Part shown: positions 42,761 through 47,625 of the stretch, one piece after another
How positions within the stretch are numbered: position 1 is the first letter of the stretch
How the letters are laid out: every line of letters starts with the position of its first letter
Virus record (IMG/VR): IMGVR_UViG_3300017917_001715
Span: 1 to 47,625 of that record
DNA from: a virus
Reading direction: 5' to 3' (one strand)
Length of the DNA stretch: 47,625 nucleotides
Position numbers and translations under genes: made by a program
Notes under the pieces: model-generated
Seen by the model: only the letters and a program-made list of their open reading frames with translations
Databases searched by the model: none
What the model was told of the DNA's origin: nothing

Positions 42761-44446
42761 TTACCTTACTGGTTTAGCTGGACCTGATGGGAAGACTGGT
42801 GGTGTAACAGGTGGGTTAACTGGCGGTACAACTGGAGGAGATACTGGTGTAGCAGGACCACCTGAAGGGAAGATTGGTGGAGTAACAGGAGGGCTAACAG
42901 GTGGTACAACTGGTGGTACAACTGGTGGTACAACTGGTGGTACAACTGGTGGTACAACTGGAGGTACAACTGGAGGAGATACTGGTGTAGCAGGACCACC
43001 TGAAGGGAAGATTGGTGGTGTAACAGGAGGGCTAACAGGTGGGCTAACTGGAGAAGGAAGATTAAGTGAAACCTGATTAGAGGTTGCATTAGCAAAATCA
43101 ATTGAGTTAGTTGCGGTTACACGACATCTTATATTATATAGCCAGTTTTCTGTTATAAATGGATATGGTGGCTGCCATGAGCTATTTATTGCTCCAGGAT
43201 AAGCAGTCCATCCAAAGGTATTTAAAAGATACTGCCACTGATAAGAGTATGTTACTGGAGCTTTAACATTTGCAGCCATTGTACCATTTGTTGTAGAAAA
43301 GGTAGTAGAGCCAAGTGTTCCTGAGGATGGGGTAACAACTGGATCTGTAGCAAATACTGGTCCAGTCTCCAATGCTGGGGTTTGAATTGTTCCAGTAACT
43401 GCATCACCATATCCATAAGAACTATTATATCCCCTAACTTGCCAAAAATAAGTTGTGTTAGAAGAAACTGCTCCTGCAGAAGATGTAAAAGATCCTCCGT
43501 TTGTAGTTATTGCTCCAGTTCCAATAACACCAAAATAACTATACGGAGACCAATCTACTCCAACTGAATCTGTATTTGCTCCAAATGTTACGTTATTGAA
43601 TGATATAGTATTGTATGTTGCTGTTACTGAACCTACTGATGGGAGTCCTGGTTTTAAAACCGCATTAGTTCTAACTTTATCTGAAGTAGTAGCATTACCA
43701 ATATATCCAGGATTTGCGTTTGTTCCAGTAATTGGAATTACCTTAAAGTAATAGTCAGTATCTGGATTTAAACCAGTCATCGTTGTTGATGTTTGAGAAA
43801 TTGTTTTAATTAGAGACCAGTCTGCCGATCCAGCTTTTTGATATACTCTATAGTTATTAGCATATAAAGAGCTATCCCAAGATAGGTCAACTGCTGATGT
43901 TGGAGAAGATGAATTTACAGAACCAGAAAGGGTAGATATATTTCTTGGTGTTTGAATTGAAGTTGTAGATGAAGTTGATGAATTTGATGCTAAATTATAT
44001 GTAGAAGTTACAATAAATCTATATAGGTTTTCTGCATTAGGTTTAATTTCGCTTCCAGTAACATATGTATCGCCATCTTGCTGAGCATCAATTAAAATTG
44101 TTTTTGTATTTGTTGCTCCTGATGCTGGATTTGTGATAGAAGTATCTACTAATGGTCTCCAAACAGAACCGTCATACCATTCAAAACGATAGGTTAAAGT
44201 ATCTGGTTCTGGCACCCAATGTTTATTTGTTCCAGTTAATGTTACAAGGTTAGTTGTGATGTTGGTCGATTGAGATATGGTAACTACACTTTCTGGCTCT
44301 GATACTACTCCAGATGAAAATATTGTTTTCCATGCCCCAGATACTTTTAGCTTAGCCTGACTTACTGTTTTCCATGCTCCATTAACCTTTAACTTAATAG
44401 ATGATACAGTTTTCCAAGAGTTTCCTGATTTTAATTTTATTGGCAT
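42761..44446 (-). CDS. Tail protein with FN3 domains and Pro-Pro-Val C-terminal repeats (561 aa)
   Basis: Residues 1-45 are three tandem copies of a KLK(S/V)xxxWKTV unit. About 50-150 form an Ig-like strand set, about 165-260 an FN3 domain (VDLSWDSSLYANNYRVYQKA, LNPDTDYYFKVIPI), about 265-355 another FN3-like domain, and about 360-465 a further beta domain. About 468-561 is Pro-rich: PPV/VVPP tandem units and two copies of PPIFPSGGPATPVSPPV. Such layout fits a tail tip or fibre adhesin. The Pro tail is a candidate substrate for the nearby P4H and GT60/GT61 enzymes. Confidence 0.8.
   Translation of the reverse strand: MPIKLKSGNSWKTVSSIKLKVNGAWKTVSQAKLKVSGAWKTIFSSGVVSEPESVVTISQSTNITTNLVTLTGTNKHWVPEPDTLTYRFEWYDGSVWRPLVDTSITNPASGATNTKTILIDAQQDGDTYVTGSEIKPNAENLYRFIVTSTYNLASNSSTSSTTSIQTPRNISTLSGSVNSSSPTSAVDLSWDSSLYANNYRVYQKAGSADWSLIKTISQTSTTMTGLNPDTDYYFKVIPITGTNANPGYIGNATTSDKVRTNAVLKPGLPSVGSVTATYNTISFNNVTFGANTDSVGVDWSPYSYFGVIGTGAITTNGGSFTSSAGAVSSNTTYFWQVRGYNSSYGYGDAVTGTIQTPALETGPVFATDPVVTPSSGTLGSTTFSTTNGTMAANVKAPVTYSYQWQYLLNTFGWTAYPGAINSSWQPPYPFITENWLYNIRCRVTATNSIDFANATSNQVSLNLPSPVSPPVSPPVTPPIFPSGGPATPVSPPVVPPVVPPVVPPVVPPVVPPVVPPVSPPVTPPIFPSGGPATPVSPPVVPPVNPPVTPPVFPSGPAKPVR
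42811..43050. repeat. Nested tandem repeat encoding the PPV/VVPP tail
   Basis: A 12-bp unit (GGTGGTACAACT on the plus strand) is repeated about six times near 42901-42970, flanked by two ~75-bp near-identical copies around 42840-42915 and 42975-43045 that both contain GCAGGACCACCTGAAGGGAA. Such arrays can change copy number by slippage or recombination. Confidence 0.85.
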
Positions 44447-44454
44447 ACAGAATC

Positions 44455-46155
44455 CTAAGAACTTGGATCATATATTAATAAGACATCACCATTTGTTGTC
44501 TTATCGGATAAATATATAGTGCTAGTATAATTTGCTTGAGCAATTGTATACATATTTCTTAATCCACCAGATGCTGTACTATAAGATCCAGCAACTTGTG
44601 CAGATCTTCCCACCTCAACCTGCCTTCCGCTAGAAGACTCTGAGCCCAAAATAAGTCTTCCATTAAACTCTGTATTAAATATATCTATAGAGTTTCCATT
44701 TATTGTTTCATAAAGCCAAAAGGATCCAGCCAAACCAGTCATTGTATAATTACCAAAATCAATAAAGCCAGAACCAACATCAAGTATTCCAAGATCACCT
44801 AGGTCTATTATGGAAGAGCTGCTAGTTGCAAATAATCCAAATTCTGAAATAAGCCAACCATCGGTAGAAGAGCCTATATATCCACCAGTTGCATTTATAT
44901 CGCCAGTAATTGTGAGGCCACCAGTTAATGGGGCTTCTAGAACTGGATTGCCATCTGATCCATAAATATGTAGTCCTGCTAAAACTAAGCCAACCTGTGA
45001 TGAAGATATCTCAACTCTTGCAGATCCAGCACTACCAGCTCTAATATACGAAGTAGAGCTAATATTTCCAGCTTCTAAATTATTAACCGATAATGTTCCT
45101 GCAGCTAACTTTGAAACATCAATTGATAGCGCTTGAATTTTTCCAGCAGTAATAGCATTAGTTGCAACTTTATCTGCAGTAATTGCATTTGCTGCAAGTT
45201 TTGCAGTTTCAATTGCACCGTCTGAAATCTTTGTAGCAGTAATAGCACCATTAATTAACTTTAACTCAGAAATTATATTATCTTCTAAATCATCTGCAAT
45301 AGCCGATCTTGCGCCAAGTAAATCACTTGCAACATTTTGCTGTAGCGTTCCAAATTCATTTAATTTATTAACGGCTCTGGCATGTATATATACTGGCTGA
45401 TTATATCTACAATAAGTTCCATCTACTGGTATTATTATTTTATTTACAACTTTATCTCCCGTTAAAACTCCAGCAGCTATATATGTTCCTTGCGTTGCAG
45501 TTGAAGAGTTTCCAACAAAAACTTCTATCGCACTAAAACCTTTAAAGGTTCCATTTGCATATGTTCCAGCCCACGCTAACTCTAATCCTCCAAGAACTCT
45601 TGTAACTGTAAATCCATTTGGATTCGTTGGGGCTTCAATGACTTCACCAGCCTGAGGATCGACGGTAATAGTTCTTTCGTCGGAAGGATCTGAATACGTT
45701 CCTAATACTGTTACAGCTTTTAATGTTACAGTATATTCTCCAGCTGGAGCTGTTATAGATTTTTTACCAGCAACTTTAAATGATGTTACTGGCTTTGTTC
45801 CATCGCCAAACGTATTATTCTCATCAGATATAAATACCTCTACTCTATCTATACCCTTATATGTTCCGCCATCTTTATCTAAGCCAGTCCATTGAACAAA
45901 TATTTTTTCTAAGTCTGAACTTAAATCAGTTTGAAGAAATCTTGGCGCTTTTGGCTGTGCTTCAGTAGAAGCAGTAACGACCTTTGTAATAGACCACTTA
46001 TCATCTGCAATAGATGCTCTATCTGTGTAAATCCATGCAAATTGAAATTTATACTCATCTCCTGGATTTAAATCAGTTACAGTTACAAGGAAGTAGTCGC
46101 TGTCTTTTGGATCTACTTCAGATGTATCTTTAAGGTCGTCTGGTTTATATACCAT
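44455..46155 (-). CDS. Tail fibre / host-specificity protein with FN3 and fibre repeats (566 aa)
   Basis: Residues about 1-90 end an FN3 unit, 92-170 a second FN3 (VQWTGLDKDGG, AGEYTVTLKAVTVLG), 175-275 a third (LAWAGTYANGTFKG). About 285-345 is the fibre-stalk repeat (ITATKISDGAIETAKLA, NAITADKVATNAITAGKI). About 350-566 is a beta-rich distal part with GGLTITGDINATGGYIG, as in gpJ/fibre tips. It likely contacts the host. 8 bp from the next gene. Confidence 0.82.
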   Translation of the reverse strand: MVYKPDDLKDTSEVDPKDSDYFLVTVTDLNPGDEYKFQFAWIYTDRASIADDKWSITKVVTASTEAQPKAPRFLQTDLSSDLEKIFVQWTGLDKDGGTYKGIDRVEVFISDENNTFGDGTKPVTSFKVAGKKSITAPAGEYTVTLKAVTVLGTYSDPSDERTITVDPQAGEVIEAPTNPNGFTVTRVLGGLELAWAGTYANGTFKGFSAIEVFVGNSSTATQGTYIAAGVLTGDKVVNKIIIPVDGTYCRYNQPVYIHARAVNKLNEFGTLQQNVASDLLGARSAIADDLEDNIISELKLINGAITATKISDGAIETAKLAANAITADKVATNAITAGKIQALSIDVSKLAAGTLSVNNLEAGNISSTSYIRAGSAGSARVEISSSQVGLVLAGLHIYGSDGNPVLEAPLTGGLTITGDINATGGYIGSSTDGWLISEFGLFATSSSSIIDLGDLGILDVGSGFIDFGNYTMTGLAGSFWLYETINGNSIDIFNTEFNGRLILGSESSSGRQVEVGRSAQVAGSYSTASGGLRNMYTIAQANYTSTIYLSDKTTNGDVLLIYDPSS

Positions 46156-47124
46156 TTAGAACCCCAGCGTTAACTTATATTCTATATCTATAGGTCTTCC
46201 AGCAATCTTATCTATTGCTGTTGATAAAATTGACCTGCTTATTAATCCAAATGTTGGATCAAATGTATCTTGATCATTTACTCTTAACCCGTCTAAATAA
46301 ATTCTTGATCCGCTAGATGCGCTTGTTCTTACAAGCTCTACACCAATATGGGATATATTATATGGATCTGGTGTGCCCGTCATATTTTCAAAAACATCTG
46401 CCATTGAAACATCTTTAATATAGTTTCCAGTAGATAGTGATGAAAGGCTAATTGAAGCAGTAAAATAATCTACAGCTGAACTATAAAAATTAATATTGAT
46501 TTCAGATGAGTTTGTGTCTGGTCTATTAAAAGCTAAGCTAATTGAGTCATTGGTACTGTATCCAGAGATGTCTAAGATTCCGACAGCGTTCTTATACTCT
46601 TTTGATGTAGAAGATGTATCTGCTGTGTCAAACTTTACATCCATCATAAAATCACCTATTCTTGGAGTAACATCTGGCAAGGATCTTAAAGGTGGATTTG
46701 CGCTATCTGAATCAACCCAATCTATAACATTTTCAAATGTGGACAAGAATCTGCTGTCGTATGAGTTTAAAGAAGTTCTAGTTCCAGGGTATAGGCCAAC
46801 CTCTTTTATAATTCCAGATATATCTTGTGGAATTGTGGTTTTATATATAACAGAATATGTATATTCACCGTTGCCATCTGGCTGAACATCAATGCTGCCA
46901 AGATTTACTGGTGCTCTGTAAAACTCAAAACCTAGTCTGCTATTGGTATCTGATGAAGCATAGTCTGTTCCATTTGCTATTCCGACTGCAATATCTTTAG
47001 CATTAAATTGAGCCATGCCAGCTATGTAAGATGTGATAAATCTTTTGCCAAACTTTGTAATCAAATTGCTTGACCTAGCAACTTCTTTTCCATCTACATA
47101 AAATATATATTCACCTTTTAGCAT
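46156..47124 (-). CDS. Baseplate or tail-tip protein (322 aa)
   Basis: The N-terminal part, GKRFITSYIAGMAQFNAKDIAVGIAN followed by E-F-Y-R, resembles the conserved head of phage tail-collar-like proteins (IAG...IAVG.G...L..E..R). A central jelly-roll-like segment (about 150-270) suggests carbohydrate binding. Stop abuts the next start. Confidence 0.7.
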   Translation of the reverse strand: MLKGEYIFYVDGKEVARSSNLITKFGKRFITSYIAGMAQFNAKDIAVGIANGTDYASSDTNSRLGFEFYRAPVNLGSIDVQPDGNGEYTYSVIYKTTIPQDISGIIKEVGLYPGTRTSLNSYDSRFLSTFENVIDWVDSDSANPPLRSLPDVTPRIGDFMMDVKFDTADTSSTSKEYKNAVGILDISGYSTNDSISLAFNRPDTNSSEININFYSSAVDYFTASISLSSLSTGNYIKDVSMADVFENMTGTPDPYNISHIGVELVRTSASSGSRIYLDGLRVNDQDTFDPTFGLISRSILSTAIDKIAGRPIDIEYKLTLGF

Positions 47125-47498
47125 TATTGATCATCTCCAGTAATTACACTAATTCTAGCATCTACGCCTTTTATTTTTTCTCCACTTGAATTTCTTACTC
47201 TAAAAACAATTTGCGTTCTAACATTATTCTTTTTATCTACATATGTAGAATTCTTTATTATTTTTATGTCCTCCATATGTGGAGTTCCAGGAGACTCATA
47301 TTCTTCATCTGTAACAACATATTCAAATCCAGATGAATCTCCCGTAAGATTTGCGCTAGATATATAGCTTGGGGCGGTTTTAGTTGTGATATATTTTACA
47401 TATCTAGGATCTATTGTAAGAGCATCACGGGAACCCTCATAAACAGTTATTGGGCTTACTGTTGTTAATTCTGTTTCTGATATACGGTTCTTTGCCAT
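47124..47498 (-). CDS. Small tail structural protein (124 aa)
   Basis: Beta-rich with SPITVYEGSRDALTIDPRY and a C-terminal TQIVFRVRNSSGEKIKGVDARIS strand pair, compatible with an Ig-like fold. No family recognised; position between the tail hub piece and a baseplate protein supports a virion role. Leaderless start 6 nt after TGGTATAAT. Confidence 0.65.
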   Translation of the reverse strand: MAKNRISETELTTVSPITVYEGSRDALTIDPRYVKYITTKTAPSYISSANLTGDSSGFEYVVTDEEYESPGTPHMEDIKIIKNSTYVDKKNNVRTQIVFRVRNSSGEKIKGVDARISVITGDDQ

Positions 47499-47504
47499 TT
47501 ATTT

Positions 47505-47513
47505 ATTATACCA
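47505..47513 (-). promoter_or_regulatory. Leaderless promoter of the tail-tip operon
   Basis: TGGTATAAT, 6 nt, ATG at 47498, just after the stop of the gene entering from the right. Confidence 0.65.
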
Positions 47514-47520
47514 TTATTCC

Positions 47521-47625
47521 CTACAATGTTCTACACGTAATTTGTGTAGATAACCCTTGTTCCGCAGAATGTCTAACTTGAGTAACCAAATACTTGCTAG
47601 ATGACTGTAGATTTAAATAAGGATA
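47521..47625 (-). CDS. C-terminal end of a probable tail hub/baseplate protein (partial)
   Basis: The minus-strand frame is open from the right edge for 34 residues, ending SKYLVTQVRHSAEQGLSTQITCRTL then TAG. The pattern (Y.V..V.HS...G..T.ITC) resembles the closing strands of gp27/gpD-like tail hub proteins, in line with the tail genes that follow. Only the tail end is visible, so the family call is tentative. Confidence 0.55.
   Translation of the reverse strand, partial: YPYLNLQSSSKYLVTQVRHSAEQGLSTQITCRTL

Noticed and set aside
42811-43050. Possible CRISPR array at the tandem repeats
   Set aside because: Repeats are contiguous, in frame and encode PPV/VVPP; no unique spacers and no cas genes apart from a Cas4-like phage recombination nuclease far away.
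42766-43101. Leu/Gln/His-rich minus-strand ORF over the tail repeats
   Set aside because: It is the same 12-bp repeat read in another frame and lacks a start signal.

Overview
The window is a segment of an AT-rich (by eye, well under 40% GC), tightly packed tailed-phage genome whose host is most likely an actinobacterium, plausibly a low-GC freshwater lineage. The host call rests on a WhiB-family regulator (a family restricted to Actinobacteria and their phages), many leaderless promoters in which the -10 box sits exactly 6 nt before the start codon (common in Actinobacteria), a proteasome-like Ntn hydrolase, and many small zinc-ribbon proteins of the kind found in actinophages. The 'freshwater' part is inference. 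Almost every gene is on the minus strand, so transcription runs right to left. Genes are joined by ATGA, TAATG or GTGA overlaps. No integrase, CRISPR array, capsid or portal gene is visible.

Layout, in the direction of transcription (right to left). 47.6-41.8 kb: tail tip or adhesion genes in one operon (a tail protein entering from the right edge, two baseplate/tail proteins, an FN3/fibre-repeat protein, an FN3 protein with a Pro-Pro-Val-rich C-terminal tail), ending with a GT61-type glycosyltransferase. 41.8-37.0 kb: a modification cassette with a lone plus-strand sulfotransferase and, divergently, three 2OG-Fe(II) dioxygenases, a DUF6065 protein, a methyltransferase and a GT60-type glycosyltransferase. 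37.0-35.8 kb: small coiled-coil and tail proteins, closed by a strong terminator. 35.7-23.0 kb: replication, recombination and nucleotide module (metallophosphoesterase, HTH protein, DnaB helicase, CHC2/TOPRIM primase, SSB, DnaE-type polymerase, MazG, RecA, Cas4-like nuclease, RuvC-like resolvase). 23.0-19.6 kb: a second sugar cassette (GT25, orphan HTH, GT2, methyltransferase, epimerase) and an Nmad1-like protein. 19.6-17.1 kb: small and large terminase. 17.1-16.6 kb: two tRNA genes. 16.5-11.2 kb: CHAP endolysin, Hsp20, thermonuclease, FmdB ribbon, a large secreted PA14/coiled-coil protein and two holin-like membrane proteins. 11.2-4.3 kb: virion-associated protein, WhiB operon, Ntn hydrolase, subtilase, thioredoxin, a secreted Ala/Thr-rich protein and a DUF2061 membrane protein. 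4.3-0.7 kb: a dense array of microproteins around ThyX, GroES and a 34-residue CDGSH iron-sulfur protein. 0.73-0.16 kb: non-coding convergent region with a duplicated ~49-bp unit and a plus-strand terminator that follows the tail of a plus-strand gene.

The most unusual feature is the juxtaposition of prolyl-4-hydroxylase-like dioxygenases and a GT60 enzyme (the family of Dictyostelium Skp1 hydroxyproline GlcNAc-transferase) with a tail protein ending in PPV repeats, plus GT61, GT25 and sulfotransferase genes. I propose that the phage hydroxylates and glycosylates its own tail tip. A second theme is transcription architecture: many genes start from TGGTATAAT-like boxes with leaderless mRNAs, while a few others (PA14 protein, Hsp20, thermonuclease, SSB) begin with a 5'-terminal hairpin followed by a Shine-Dalgarno sequence. 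All functions come from motif reading by eye; no database search was run.
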